Shown here in pieces: positions 17,524-26,877 of a DNA stretch of 49,180 nt. This DNA comes from Deltaproteobacteria bacterium. Its GTDB lineage: Bacteria > Desulfobacterota > Binatia > Binatales > Binataceae. Location: contig JAKAVN010000006.1 of NCBI GenBank assembly GCA_021827495.1, positions 1-49,180 on the forward strand, written 5' to 3'. A program made the position numbers and the translations under genes. Each line of letters begins with the position of its first letter. Within the stretch, counting starts at the first letter, position 1. The notes below the pieces were generated by a model. The model had not been told where the DNA came from. It saw only the letters and a program-made list of their open reading frames with translations, and searched no databases.

Positions 17524-17659
17524 CGCAAGCGTTTTTTACGAATTACCGTCCCAAAATGTACGACCTGGTGCCGCCTCGTCCCACGTTCCCCGAGTTGTCA
17601 CCAGAAAGATCAGACCATCTGACCGTTCAGAAGAGGCATTCGGATTGACTTGACTGTGG

Positions 17660-17684
17660 TGGTGGCGAGTGGGATGTTGTGGGA
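17660..17684 (+). promoter_or_regulatory. Putative MraZ operator: 10-bp-periodic TGGGN boxes upstream of mraZ
   Basis: TGGTG-GCGAG-TGGGA-TGTTG-TGGGA; TGGGN boxes with 5-nt spacers are the known MraZ-binding pattern. Confidence 0.65.
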
Positions 17685-17701
17685 AGTCACGGGGGATTGC
17701 G

Positions 17702-18151
17702 GTGTTCAGCGGACGATTCGACCATGCGACCGACGAAAAGGGACGGGTCAGCATCCCGGCCCGTTTCCGCGAGACCCTGCAGCATGACGGCCATGAGAGC
17801 CTTTTCATCACCAACTGGGTTTTCCAAAAGGAACGTTGTCTTGCGCTCTTCCCGCCCAGCCAGTGGACTAGGCTGATTGGCAAGATAAGCCAGCGCGGGA
17901 GTCTGGACCCTTCGACCCAGACGCTTCAGATGTTCTTCATCGGCGGGGCGCATGAAGTTCAAGTCGATCGCCAAGGTAGAATACTGATTCCGCCCAAGCT
18001 GCGCGAGTACGCTCATCTCGACCGCGACGTCACCTTCAACGCATTAATCGACCATTTTCAGCTGTGGGACAAGGCGCTGCTGCAACGGATCGTGGAGGCG
18101 GCCGAGCAGCAAATGATGGATGCGGATTTCGTTGGGAAGCTCAATTTGTAA
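17702..18151 (+). CDS. mraZ: Transcriptional regulator MraZ
   Basis: FSGRFDHATDEKGRVSIPARFRETL ... RQGRILIPPKLREYAHLDRDVTF; first gene of dcw cluster; GTG start. Confidence 0.93.
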   Translation: MFSGRFDHATDEKGRVSIPARFRETLQHDGHESLFITNWVFQKERCLALFPPSQWTRLIGKISQRGSLDPSTQTLQMFFIGGAHEVQVDRQGRILIPPKLREYAHLDRDVTFNALIDHFQLWDKALLQRIVEAAEQQMMDADFVGKLNL

Positions 18152-18158
18152 GGTGGGG

Positions 18159-19076
18159 ATGGCGCTGGCAGCGGAATCGAATGCGGGAGCGGATAGGTTG
18201 CATCTGCCGGTGATGCCGGCCGAGGTGCGCGGCCTGCTGTGCGAGGGCGAGCGGCGCGTGATCGTCGACGCCACGCTTGGCACCGGCGGACATGCCGAGA
18301 TGCTGCTGGAGGCGCGCGGCGCGACGCTGCTCGGCCTGGATCGCGACCCGCATGCGCTGGCCGCCGCCGCCGAGCGGCTTCGCCGTTTCGGTTCGCGCGT
18401 GTTGCTGCGGCAAGCCGACTTCGCGGAGATCGATCGCGTGATCGCCGAGGCCGCGCTGGGCGCGCCCGACGCGATCCTGGCTGATTTGGGCATGAGCAGC
18501 TTTGCGCTCGACGATCCGGCGCGCGGTTTCAGTTTCAGAAGTGACGGCCCGCTCGACATGCGGATGGATCCGGAGGCGGCGTTTAGTGCCTACGATCTGC
18601 TCAACGAGGAAGGGGAGGACGAACTCGCGCGGATCATCCGCGAGTTCGGTGAGGAACGCGCCGCGCGCCGGATCGCGCGGGCGATCGTGGAGGCCCGGCG
18701 CCGGCGTCCGCTGACGACCACCGCGGATCTGCGTGCGCTTATCGAGCGCGCGGCCGGCACGCGCCACCATGGCGCGATCCATCCGGCGACCCGCACCTTT
18801 CAGGCCCTGCGCATCGCGGTCAACCACGAGATCGAGAGTCTCACCGCGTTTCTCGAGCGCGCTCCGGGATGCCTGAACGCGGGCGGTCGCCTTGCCATCA
18901 TCGCCTACCACTCGCTGGAGGACCGCCCGGTCAAGCATCGCTTCCGCGCGCTGGCGCAGGAGGGCGGCTTTACGGCGCTGACGCGCAAGGCGCTCAGGCC
19001 TTCGGCCTCCGAATGCGCGCACAACCCGCGCGCGCGCAGCGCACGGTTGCGCGCTATCGAACGGGGGCCGCGATGA
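18159..19076 (+). CDS. rsmH: 16S rRNA m4C1402 methyltransferase RsmH
   Basis: LHLPVMPAEV...VDATLGTGGHAEMLLEARGATLLGLDRDPHAL ... DLGMSSFALDDPARGFSFRSDGPLDMRMD ... ALRIAVNHEIESL ... YHSLEDRPVKHRF. Confidence 0.96.
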   Translation: MALAAESNAGADRLHLPVMPAEVRGLLCEGERRVIVDATLGTGGHAEMLLEARGATLLGLDRDPHALAAAAERLRRFGSRVLLRQADFAEIDRVIAEAALGAPDAILADLGMSSFALDDPARGFSFRSDGPLDMRMDPEAAFSAYDLLNEEGEDELARIIREFGEERAARRIARAIVEARRRRPLTTTADLRALIERAAGTRHHGAIHPATRTFQALRIAVNHEIESLTAFLERAPGCLNAGGRLAIIAYHSLEDRPVKHRFRALAQEGGFTALTRKALRPSASECAHNPRARSARLRAIERGPR

Positions 19077-19363
19077 GCCGAGGACGGATCAAGCCGTCGC
19101 GCCCGCCGTCGCGCCTGCTGCGGGCTATTCTGGCGGTGGGTGTTATCGCACTGGGCTTTGCGACGCTGATGGTGCGTCTGGAGGCCACGCAGGAGGGCTA
19201 CCGGCTCTCAACCCTGCGCAGTGACAATCTCAAGCTCGAAGAGCGCAACCGCGACCTGCGTCTGGCAGTGGCCGAACTCGCCTCGCGCGAGCGCCTGCGC
19301 GCGCTGGCTCCGAAATTCAACCTCGGTCCGCCCGCGCCCGGGCAGGTGGTGACGCTGCCGTGA
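19073..19363 (+). CDS. ftsL: FtsL-like cell division protein
   Basis: Short TM segment plus coiled coil (RSDNLKLEERNRDLRLAVAELASRERLRALAPKFNLGPPAPGQVV) between rsmH and ftsI; ATGA overlap. Confidence 0.8.
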   Translation: MSRGRIKPSRPPSRLLRAILAVGVIALGFATLMVRLEATQEGYRLSTLRSDNLKLEERNRDLRLAVAELASRERLRALAPKFNLGPPAPGQVVTLP

Positions 19364-21468
19364 ACGAGCCGTTCAGAAGACGCCGCGTTCGCATCGGCGC
19401 GCTGACCATCGTGCTGGCCGCGCTGTTCGCGCTGATCGCGCTCAGGCTCGCCGCGCTGGTCGTATTCGACGGGCCGCGCCTGACGGCGCTCGCGCGCATG
19501 GAGCATACCGGCGAGGTCGCGCTGGCGGCGCCGCGCGGCCCGCTCTCGGATCGCAACGGCGAGCCGCTTGCGCTGTCGGCCGAAACGCGCTCGGTCTACG
19601 CGCGGCCGCCGCAACTGCTCGCCGCCAGCACGCCGCAGGAGCGCGCGCCTTTGGCCGCCGCGCTCGGAATCACGCCCTCCGCACTGGAGGCGAAGCTTCA
19701 TCGCCGAGCGCCCTTCGTATGGCTCCGGCGCCATCTGCCGCCGGCCCGCGCACAGGCGGCCGAAGCGCTGGGCCTGGACGGAGTGGGGGCGCTCAACGAG
19801 TACAAACGGTTCTATCCGGAGGGCACCCTGGCCGCGCCGGTGGTGGGATTGGCGGGGATGGATGGCCAGGGGCTCTCCGGCCTCGAGTTGCAATACGATC
19901 GGCTCATCCGCGGCGAGCCGGTGGTGCTGCGTTTCTATCATGACGCGCTCGGCCATCCGATCTTCGACAGTCCGCTGGCGCTCAAGACTCCCGAAGCCGG
20001 CGCGCGAGTGGTGTTGACGCTCGACGCGCGGATCCAGGCGCTGGCCGAGAACGATCTGGCCGCGGAAGTGCGCAAGAGCGGCGCACGGCGCGGCGCGGCC
20101 GTGGTGCTTGATCCGTTCAGCGGCCAGGTGCTGGCGCTGGCCAACATCGCCGCCGACGGCGCGAGCATCGGCGAGCGTTTGCACGACACCGCGGTGCAGG
20201 ACGCCTTCGAGCCCGGCTCGACGATGAAGGGGCTGCTCGCGTCGATCGCGCTGCAGGACGGCGCAATCACGCCGCCGCAGCGCATCTACTGCGAGGACGG
20301 CGCCTACACAGTCGGGCGGCGCGTGATTCACGATGACAGCCCGCATGGCTGGCTCGACCTGGGCGGGATCATCGAGGTTTCCTCGAATATCGGCGCCTCC
20401 AAGATCGCGCTCAAGCTGGGCGCCAAGCGCTTTTACGACGGGCTGCGCGCCTTCGGCCTTGGCGCGCGCACCGGGATCGATTTGCCGGGCGAAGCGCGAG
20501 GCATCCTGCGCAAGCCTTCAGCCTGGCGCGAGATCGATCTTGCCAATCATGGCTTCGGCCAGGGCGTGGCGGTCACGCCGATCCAGCTCGCCGCCGCCTA
20601 CGCGGCGATCGCCAACGGCGGATACCTGGTGCGTCCCTATGTGGTCAAGGCCGCCTACGACGCCGCCGGCCGGCCGCTGCTGACGCATACGCCGGAGGTC
20701 CTGCATCGCGTCATCGCGCCCGGCATCGCGCATACCATGAACCGGCTGTTGCAGGGCGTGGTCAACGGCCCTGACGGCACCGGGCGGCTTGCGCGGGTCA
20801 GTGATTTCGTGGTGGCGGGCAAGACCGGCACGGCGCAGATGGTCAATCCCACTACCGGAGCCTACTACCAGAGCCGGCTGGTCGCGTCGTTCATCGGCTT
20901 TCTGCCCGCCGGCGATCCACGCCTGGTCATCCTGGTCGTGTTGTACGACGTCGCTCATGGACATTTCGGCGGACTGACCGCCGCGCCGGTCTTCAGCGAC
21001 ATCGCCTCGGGCGCGCTGAGCGATTTGAACGTGGCCTCGACCGCACCACACTACGACGCCGCGAGCCTGTTGCCGACCGCGGGCGCGGCGCGTGACGATT
21101 CGGCTGAAGAGCTGGCTGACCAGCTAGCACCGGCCGTACTCAGCGGCGACGACACCACGGCCGCGGCACTGACGGGCGGCGATGGCGTTCCCGACTTCAG
21201 CGGGCTTAGCCTGCGGCGCGCCTTCGCCCTGGCCCGCCGCCGCCATTTCGACCTCGAGGTCGAGGGCGACGGCTACGTTGTCGCCCAACGGCCCGCGCCC
21301 GGTGCGGTGCCTGGCGCCGGCCCGGTGACCCTGCGGCTGGCGCCGGCCGTCGCGGAGGCGGAGAAGGCGGGCGCTTTGAAGACGGCCTCGATGCACGGCA
21401 TTTTGGCGGCGCCGGCAAACCGGATTGCCCGGGCGCGGCACCAAGCGCGCCGCAGGAGCAGGCGATGA
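19360..21468 (+). CDS. ftsI: Penicillin-binding protein FtsI/PBP3 with C-terminal PASTA domain
   Basis: FEPGSTMKGLLASIAL, EVSSNIGASKIAL, VAGKTGTAQM active-site motifs; C-terminal VPDFSGLSLRRAFALARRRHFDLEVEGDGYVVAQRPAPGAVPGAGPVTLRL. Confidence 0.95.
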   Translation: MNEPFRRRRVRIGALTIVLAALFALIALRLAALVVFDGPRLTALARMEHTGEVALAAPRGPLSDRNGEPLALSAETRSVYARPPQLLAASTPQERAPLAAALGITPSALEAKLHRRAPFVWLRRHLPPARAQAAEALGLDGVGALNEYKRFYPEGTLAAPVVGLAGMDGQGLSGLELQYDRLIRGEPVVLRFYHDALGHPIFDSPLALKTPEAGARVVLTLDARIQALAENDLAAEVRKSGARRGAAVVLDPFSGQVLALANIAADGASIGERLHDTAVQDAFEPGSTMKGLLASIALQDGAITPPQRIYCEDGAYTVGRRVIHDDSPHGWLDLGGIIEVSSNIGASKIALKLGAKRFYDGLRAFGLGARTGIDLPGEARGILRKPSAWREIDLANHGFGQGVAVTPIQLAAAYAAIANGGYLVRPYVVKAAYDAAGRPLLTHTPEVLHRVIAPGIAHTMNRLLQGVVNGPDGTGRLARVSDFVVAGKTGTAQMVNPTTGAYYQSRLVASFIGFLPAGDPRLVILVVLYDVAHGHFGGLTAAPVFSDIASGALSDLNVASTAPHYDAASLLPTAGAARDDSAEELADQLAPAVLSGDDTTAAALTGGDGVPDFSGLSLRRAFALARRRHFDLEVEGDGYVVAQRPAPGAVPGAGPVTLRLAPAVAEAEKAGALKTASMHGILAAPANRIARARHQARRRSRR

Positions 21469-22994
21469 AGCTCGCCGAATTGATCGCGGGCGAGCCCCAA
21501 CTGCGCGTTTACGGCGACGCGGGGGTGGAAGTCGCGGCTCTCAGCTACGACTCGCGGCGGGTGACGCCGGGCGGCTTGTTTTTTTCATTGGCGCGGGATC
21601 GCGAACAGGCCCGCGCCAACATCGACGATGCATTGAACCGCGGGGCGCGCGTGGTGGTGATGAAGGGGCGGGACGGTGCGGCAGCGCGCCCCGCGGTGAC
21701 CGTTGTCCAGTGCGAGCGGCCGCGCCGGCTGATGGGCGCGGCCGCCGCGCGTTTCTTCAACGCGCCGAGCCGCCGCCTCGAGCTGGTCGGCGTGACCGGC
21801 ACCAGCGGCAAGACCACCACCACTTACATGCTCGCCTCGATCTTCGAGGCCGCCGGCGCGCCGCCGGGGATCATCGGCACCATCGGGATTTTCGTCGGCC
21901 CACGCAAAATCTACAGCGGCCTGACTACGCCCGAGTCGCTCGACTTCGAGTCCGCGTTGGCCACCATGGAGCACGCCGGCGTGCGGCGGGTGGCCGCGGA
22001 AATTTCGTCGATCGGCCTGGCCGAGGAGCGCGTCGCCGCGCTGAGCTTTCGCGCCTGCGTCTTCACCAACCTCGGGCGCGACCATCTCGACTATCATGGC
22101 ACGCAGGAGCAGTACTTCGCCGCCAAGCTTCGGCTGTTCAGCGAGCTGCTGCCGAAAAGCACGTGGCGCGATGCGGTCGCGGTGGTGCGCGGCGATGATC
22201 CCTTCGGCCGGCGCGTGCTGGCGGCGGTCAAGGGGCGCAAGGTAAGTTTCGGCTTGGAGCCCGGGCTCGACGTTCATCCATTGAGCTTCAGCGCCGGCAC
22301 CGACGGCATCCGTGCCTCGGTCGCGGCGCTCGACAAGCGGATCGAAGTGCGCTCGCCGTTGCTCGGCGAGATCAATCTGCTCAACATCCTTGGCGCCTCC
22401 GCGGTGTCGGTGGCCCTGGGCATCGAAACGGATGTGGTCGCGGAAGGGTTGCGGCGATGCCCAGGGGCCCCCGGCAGATTGGAGGCGGTGCCGGGCCCGC
22501 CCGGTGTGACCGTGCTGGTCGACTACGCGCACAAGCCCGACGCGCTCGAGGCCGTGCTGCGGGCGTTGCGCGCGCTTAAGCCGCGCCGCGTCGTGTGCGT
22601 CTTCGGCTGCGGCGGCGATCGCGACCGCGGCAAGCGCCCGCTGATGGGTGGGATCGCGGCGCGGATGGCGGATCTCGCGATCCTCACCTCCGACAACCCG
22701 CGCAGCGAAGATCCGCTGGCGATTATCGAGCAGGTCGAGGCCGGCCTGACGGCTGCCGGGCTCGGCCGGATTGCGCCGCACGCGGCGGGCCAGGCGCCGG
22801 GCTACCTAGTCGAACCCGATCGGCGGGCGGCCATCGCGCTGGCGCTTGAAGTGGCGGCGCCGGGCGACATCGTGGTGATCGCGGGCAAAGGACATGAAGA
22901 TTATCAGCTGGTCGCGGGGCGGCGGCTTGATTTCGATGACCGCGCGGTGGTGCGCGCGCTCGTGGCTGAGCGCGGGCACGTACGCGGTGGGTAG
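21465..22994 (+). CDS. murE: UDP-MurNAc-tripeptide synthetase MurE (meso-DAP type by DNPR motif)
   Basis: GVTGTSGKTTTTYMLASIFEAAG, LTSDNPRSEDPLAIIEQ, VVIAGKGHEDYQ. Confidence 0.95.
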   Translation: MKLAELIAGEPQLRVYGDAGVEVAALSYDSRRVTPGGLFFSLARDREQARANIDDALNRGARVVVMKGRDGAAARPAVTVVQCERPRRLMGAAAARFFNAPSRRLELVGVTGTSGKTTTTYMLASIFEAAGAPPGIIGTIGIFVGPRKIYSGLTTPESLDFESALATMEHAGVRRVAAEISSIGLAEERVAALSFRACVFTNLGRDHLDYHGTQEQYFAAKLRLFSELLPKSTWRDAVAVVRGDDPFGRRVLAAVKGRKVSFGLEPGLDVHPLSFSAGTDGIRASVAALDKRIEVRSPLLGEINLLNILGASAVSVALGIETDVVAEGLRRCPGAPGRLEAVPGPPGVTVLVDYAHKPDALEAVLRALRALKPRRVVCVFGCGGDRDRGKRPLMGGIAARMADLAILTSDNPRSEDPLAIIEQVEAGLTAAGLGRIAPHAAGQAPGYLVEPDRRAAIALALEVAAPGDIVVIAGKGHEDYQLVAGRRLDFDDRAVVRALVAERGHVRGG

Positions 22995-23266
22995 CGCCGA
23001 AGAGGGCGGGGGTTGCGGGTGGCATTCTGAGGGAGGCCTTCGGTCGGAGGTGGCGGATGGGTGGTTGGGTGGCCGATCGGAGGCTTGCCTCGAGATTCCA
23101 GGCTGCGAAGGGAGGCGCGATCAGCAGCGCGGCGACGGGCTCCGGCGCTCGCGGATGGGCGGCATAGGGCCGCCCGGCACCGGCGCCCACTGGGGCCGCG
23201 GCCAGCGCCGGGCGCGCCTTGCGTGCCAGGGGCCGCGGCCAGCACACTCGAGGACGGGTTTGCCCG

Positions 23267-24346
23267 ATGCTGTACATCCTCCTGTTCCCGCTGCACACGC
23301 ACTACGTGGGCTTCAACGTCCTGCGCTACGAGACCTTCCGCTCCGTGCTGGCCGGGCTTGCCGCGCTGGCCTTGGCGCTGGGGGCGGGTCCGCGGCTGAT
23401 CGAGCGCTTTCGCGCGGCGCACATCGGCCAGACCATCCGCGAGGAAGTTCCGCAAAGCCATCAGAAGAAGGCCGGCACGCCCACCATGGGCGGCCTGCTC
23501 ATCCTGAGCACCGCGCTCATCGCCACCATCCTGTTCGCCGATCCCGCCAATCCCTACGTGTGGCTGGCGATCCTGGTCACCGTGGCCTTCGGTGCAATTG
23601 GTTTCACCGACGATCTCCTGAAACTGCGCCGGGGCAAGGGCCAGGGCCTCAGCGGCCCGCAGAAGCTGATGTGGCAATTCGCCTGCGCCTTCGTCGCGGC
23701 CTTCGTGCTGTTTGTCGTTCTGCGCTTCGACACCACGCTCACGGTCCCGTTCTTCAAAAACCTGCATCCGAATCTTCCGCGATGGTTCTACGTGCTGTTC
23801 GCGATGTTCGTGCTGGTGGCGTGTTCCAACGCGGTCAATGTCACCGACGGGCTCGACGGCTTGGCGATCGGCCCGGTGATGACGGTCGCGTTCTGCTACT
23901 GGACCTTCACCTACGTGGCCGGCAACCTGAAATTCTCAGCCTACCTGGACATCCCCCACGTCGTCGGCGCGGGCGAGTTGGCGATTTTCTGCGCGGCGTT
24001 GATCGCCGCGTCGCTGGGCTTTCTGTGGTACAACGCCTACCCGGCCTCGATGATGATGGGCGACGTCGGCGCGCTGGGGCTCGGCGGCGCGCTGGGAATC
24101 GTGGCCGTGCTGGCCAAGCAGGAACTGGTGCTGCCCATCGCGGGCGGGGTCTTCGTCATCGAGGCCGGTTCGGTTATTCTTCAACGCTACTACTACAAGG
24201 CCACGCATCGGCGCATCTTCCGGATGGCGCCGCTACATCATCATTTCGAACTTGGCGGATGGCCGGAGACGCAGGTGGTCGTGCGGTTCTGGATAATTTC
24301 GATCGTGTGCGGGCTGGTCGCCTTGAGCACGCTCAAGTTGCGCTGA
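23267..24346 (+). CDS. mraY: Phospho-N-acetylmuramoyl-pentapeptide transferase MraY
   Basis: KKAGTPTMGG, GFTDDLLKLR, NAVNVTDGLDGLAIGP, MMGDVGALGLGGALG, HHHFELGGWPE. Confidence 0.97.
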   Translation: MLYILLFPLHTHYVGFNVLRYETFRSVLAGLAALALALGAGPRLIERFRAAHIGQTIREEVPQSHQKKAGTPTMGGLLILSTALIATILFADPANPYVWLAILVTVAFGAIGFTDDLLKLRRGKGQGLSGPQKLMWQFACAFVAAFVLFVVLRFDTTLTVPFFKNLHPNLPRWFYVLFAMFVLVACSNAVNVTDGLDGLAIGPVMTVAFCYWTFTYVAGNLKFSAYLDIPHVVGAGELAIFCAALIAASLGFLWYNAYPASMMMGDVGALGLGGALGIVAVLAKQELVLPIAGGVFVIEAGSVILQRYYYKATHRRIFRMAPLHHHFELGGWPETQVVVRFWIISIVCGLVALSTLKLR

Positions 24347-24428
24347 GCAAACAGGCGGGCAAACAAGCGGGAAGGATGTGCGCCTGCCAGGCCGGGAGAC
24401 GCGAGTTCTTCGAGCGCGAATTCATTCG

Positions 24429-25775
24429 ATGGACCTTGCGGACAAACGGGTGATGGTGATTGGGCTCGGCGTAAGCGGCCTGGCGGCCTCGCGCTTGATG
24501 GCGGCGCGGGGCGCGCGCTTGGTGATGACCGACCTTCGAACCGATCTTGGCAGTGAAGCTGACGCCGGCGCCGGCCACGGCTCGATGCCGCCGGGCGAGA
24601 TCCATCTCGGCGCCGAAGACCCGGCCTGGCTGGGGGGCGTCGATCTGGTGGTGACGAGTCCCGGCGTCCCGCCCACTTCGGCCCTGCTCCTGGAGGCCGG
24701 CCGCCGGCGCATCCCGGTGATCGGCGAGCTGGAACTGGGCAGCCGCTTCGTCGCCGCGCCGATCGTCGCGGTGACCGGCACCAACGGCAAGAGCACGGTG
24801 ACCACGCTCATCGGCGAAATCTTCAAGGCCGCCGGGCGGCGCGTCTTCGTCGGCGGCAACCTCGGCACGCCACTGACCGAAGCGGCCGGCGGCGAATTCG
24901 ACGCCGTGGTGGCCGAGGTCTCGAGCTACCAGCTCGAGCGCACCGAGCATTTCAAGCCGCACGTCGGGGTCCATCTCAACCTCGCCGAGGATCATCTCGA
25001 TCGCTATAAGAATCTCGACGAGTACGGGCGGGCCAAGGCGCGCCTGTTCCGCAGGCAGGACCGCTACGACTGGGCGATTCTGAACCGCGACGATCCGCGC
25101 GTGTGGTTTTTGCGTGCCACGCTCTTCGCGCGGGTGATGAGCTTCGGCTTGGGGCCGGCCGAATCGACGCCCGCGATTGGCTACGACGGCAGCGACCTGA
25201 TTTTCGACCTGCGCACCCGCCATGGCCGCATCAGTCTCAAGCGCTTGCGCCCGGCGGGCCGCCACAATATCGCCAACGCGATGGCGGCGGCGGCCGCGGC
25301 GCTGGTGATGGGCATCGAGCCGCGCGCGATCGAGGCGGCGCTGGCGGATTTCGCCGGCCTGCCCCATCGCATGGAATTTGTCGCCGAGCGCGGCGGCGTG
25401 GCTTATATCGACGACTCCAAGGGAACCAACGTGGCCGCGGTGGTCGAGGCGCTCGCGGCGGTGCGCCCGCCGGTCATCCTGATCGCTGGCGGAGTGGACA
25501 AGGGCGGCAATTACGCGCCGCTGCGCGAGCCGCTGGCCGGCAAGGTGCGGCTGCTGATTCTAATCGGAGCGGCGCGCGGCAAGATGCGCGCGGCGCTTGA
25601 AGGTGCAAGCGAAATCGAACTCGTGCAGACGCTGGGCGAGGCGGTGCGCCGCGCGGCCGCGGCCGCGCGCCGCGGCGACACCGTGCTGCTCTCGCCGGCC
25701 TGCTCGAGTTTCGATCAGTTCAGGAACTATGCGGAGCGCGGGCGAATATTTCAGGAGCTGGTTCGGGCGCTTTGA
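24429..25775 (+). CDS. murD: UDP-MurNAc-L-alanine:D-glutamate ligase MurD
   Basis: VMVIGLGVSGLAASRLMAARGA, AVTGTNGKSTVTTLIGEI, YIDDSKGTNVAAVVEAL, LSPACSSFDQFRNYAERGRIFQELV. Confidence 0.96.
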   Translation: MDLADKRVMVIGLGVSGLAASRLMAARGARLVMTDLRTDLGSEADAGAGHGSMPPGEIHLGAEDPAWLGGVDLVVTSPGVPPTSALLLEAGRRRIPVIGELELGSRFVAAPIVAVTGTNGKSTVTTLIGEIFKAAGRRVFVGGNLGTPLTEAAGGEFDAVVAEVSSYQLERTEHFKPHVGVHLNLAEDHLDRYKNLDEYGRAKARLFRRQDRYDWAILNRDDPRVWFLRATLFARVMSFGLGPAESTPAIGYDGSDLIFDLRTRHGRISLKRLRPAGRHNIANAMAAAAAALVMGIEPRAIEAALADFAGLPHRMEFVAERGGVAYIDDSKGTNVAAVVEALAAVRPPVILIAGGVDKGGNYAPLREPLAGKVRLLILIGAARGKMRAALEGASEIELVQTLGEAVRRAAAAARRGDTVLLSPACSSFDQFRNYAERGRIFQELVRAL

Positions 25776-26877
25776 GGCGGTCGCCTGGCCCCAGCTCGAC
25801 CCCTGGCTGTACCTGCCGGCGGCGACGCTGGCCGTGCTGGGCCTTCTGATGGTGCTCAACACCACCTATTTCCTGGGGCTCGAGAAGACCGGCGATGCGT
25901 TTCACTTCTTCAAGCTCCAGCTCTGCCATATTGCGGCCGGGCTGGCCGTGCTCGCGCTGCTTTCGCAGCTCTCGCTGCGCGGATTGCGCCGGCTGGTGGC
26001 GCCGCTGATGGTGGTGGCGCTGGTGATGCTGGTGGCGCTGTGGATCCCGGGGCTCGGCGTGGTGCGCGGCGGGGCGCGCCGCTGGCTCAGGCTCGGACCG
26101 CTGCTCGCGGAGCCCTCGGAGCTGGCCAAGTTCGCGATGGTTTTTTTTCTGGCCGATTTACTGAGCCGCCGCCAGGAGCGGATGAACGCGTTTGCGACCG
26201 GCCCGCTGCCCGCGTTTATCGCGGTGGGTCCGCTCGCGCTGCTGATCCTGAAGCAGCCCGACTTCGGCAACACCGTGATGGTGGTGATGCTGCTGTTCGC
26301 GATGCTGTTCGCGGCGGGCGCGCGGCTCAAACACCTGGGCGCCGCGGGCGGCGGCGCGCTGGCCGTGCTGGCTCTGCAAGCAGTAGCAAAACCCTACAGA
26401 ATACGCCGGCTGAGCGCTTTTCTCGATCCGTGGCAGGCGGCCAGGGGCGCCGGCTTCCAGCTCATCCAGTCCTTTATCGCGCTCGGCGCGGGGGGCGGAT
26501 GGGGCGTGGGGCTGGGCGCCGGACGGCAGAAGATGTTCTATCTCCCGCAGGCCCACACGGATTTCGTCTTCGCCGTGGTCGGCGAGGAGTTCGGGCTGCT
26601 CGGCGCGATCATCGTGCTGGCGCTGTTCGGCGCGATCCTGATGCGCGGGATGCGGGTGGCGCACGAGGAGCCCGACCCGTTCGCGAGCCTGCTCGCGGTC
26701 GGCCTGACCGCGCTGCTCACGCTGCAGGCGCTGGTCAATATGGCGGTCGTGATCGGGCTGGTGCCGACCAAGGGTCTGCCGCTGCCCTTTCTGAGTTACG
26801 GCGGGACCGCGATGGTGATGGCGATGGCCGCGCTGGGGACGCTGCTCGCCCTGGCGCGCAGGCCGGCGGTGCGATGA
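25729..26877 (+). CDS. ftsW: Septal lipid II polymerase/FtsW (SEDS family)
   Basis: GVVRGGARRWLRLGPLLAEPSELAKFAMVFFLADLLSRR, ALVNMAVVIGLVPTKGLPLPFLSYGG. Confidence 0.95.
   Translation: MRSAGEYFRSWFGRFEAVAWPQLDPWLYLPAATLAVLGLLMVLNTTYFLGLEKTGDAFHFFKLQLCHIAAGLAVLALLSQLSLRGLRRLVAPLMVVALVMLVALWIPGLGVVRGGARRWLRLGPLLAEPSELAKFAMVFFLADLLSRRQERMNAFATGPLPAFIAVGPLALLILKQPDFGNTVMVVMLLFAMLFAAGARLKHLGAAGGGALAVLALQAVAKPYRIRRLSAFLDPWQAARGAGFQLIQSFIALGAGGGWGVGLGAGRQKMFYLPQAHTDFVFAVVGEEFGLLGAIIVLALFGAILMRGMRVAHEEPDPFASLLAVGLTALLTLQALVNMAVVIGLVPTKGLPLPFLSYGGTAMVMAMAALGTLLALARRPAVR

Larger units (their letters stand above)
8020..17530. mobile_element. Reduced Mu-like transposable prophage/element (boundaries approximate)
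   Basis: S24-type repressor divergent from ner-transposase, GemA-like gene, tape measure gene, and related about 22-bp motifs at both edges (8056-8098; 17345-17365, 17441-17462, 17501-17523). No target-site duplication was identified. Confidence 0.75.

Noticed and set aside
24347-24370. Two 12-bp near-identical units GCAAACAGGCGG/GCAAACAAGCGG between mraY and murD
   Set aside because: Only two copies with a mismatch; too little to support a function.
22894-24453. 519-aa plus-strand ORF overlapping mraY and the murE-mraY gap, considered as a murF remnant
   Set aside because: Out of frame with mraY over most of its length and shows no Mur ligase motif (no GxxGKT ATP loop).
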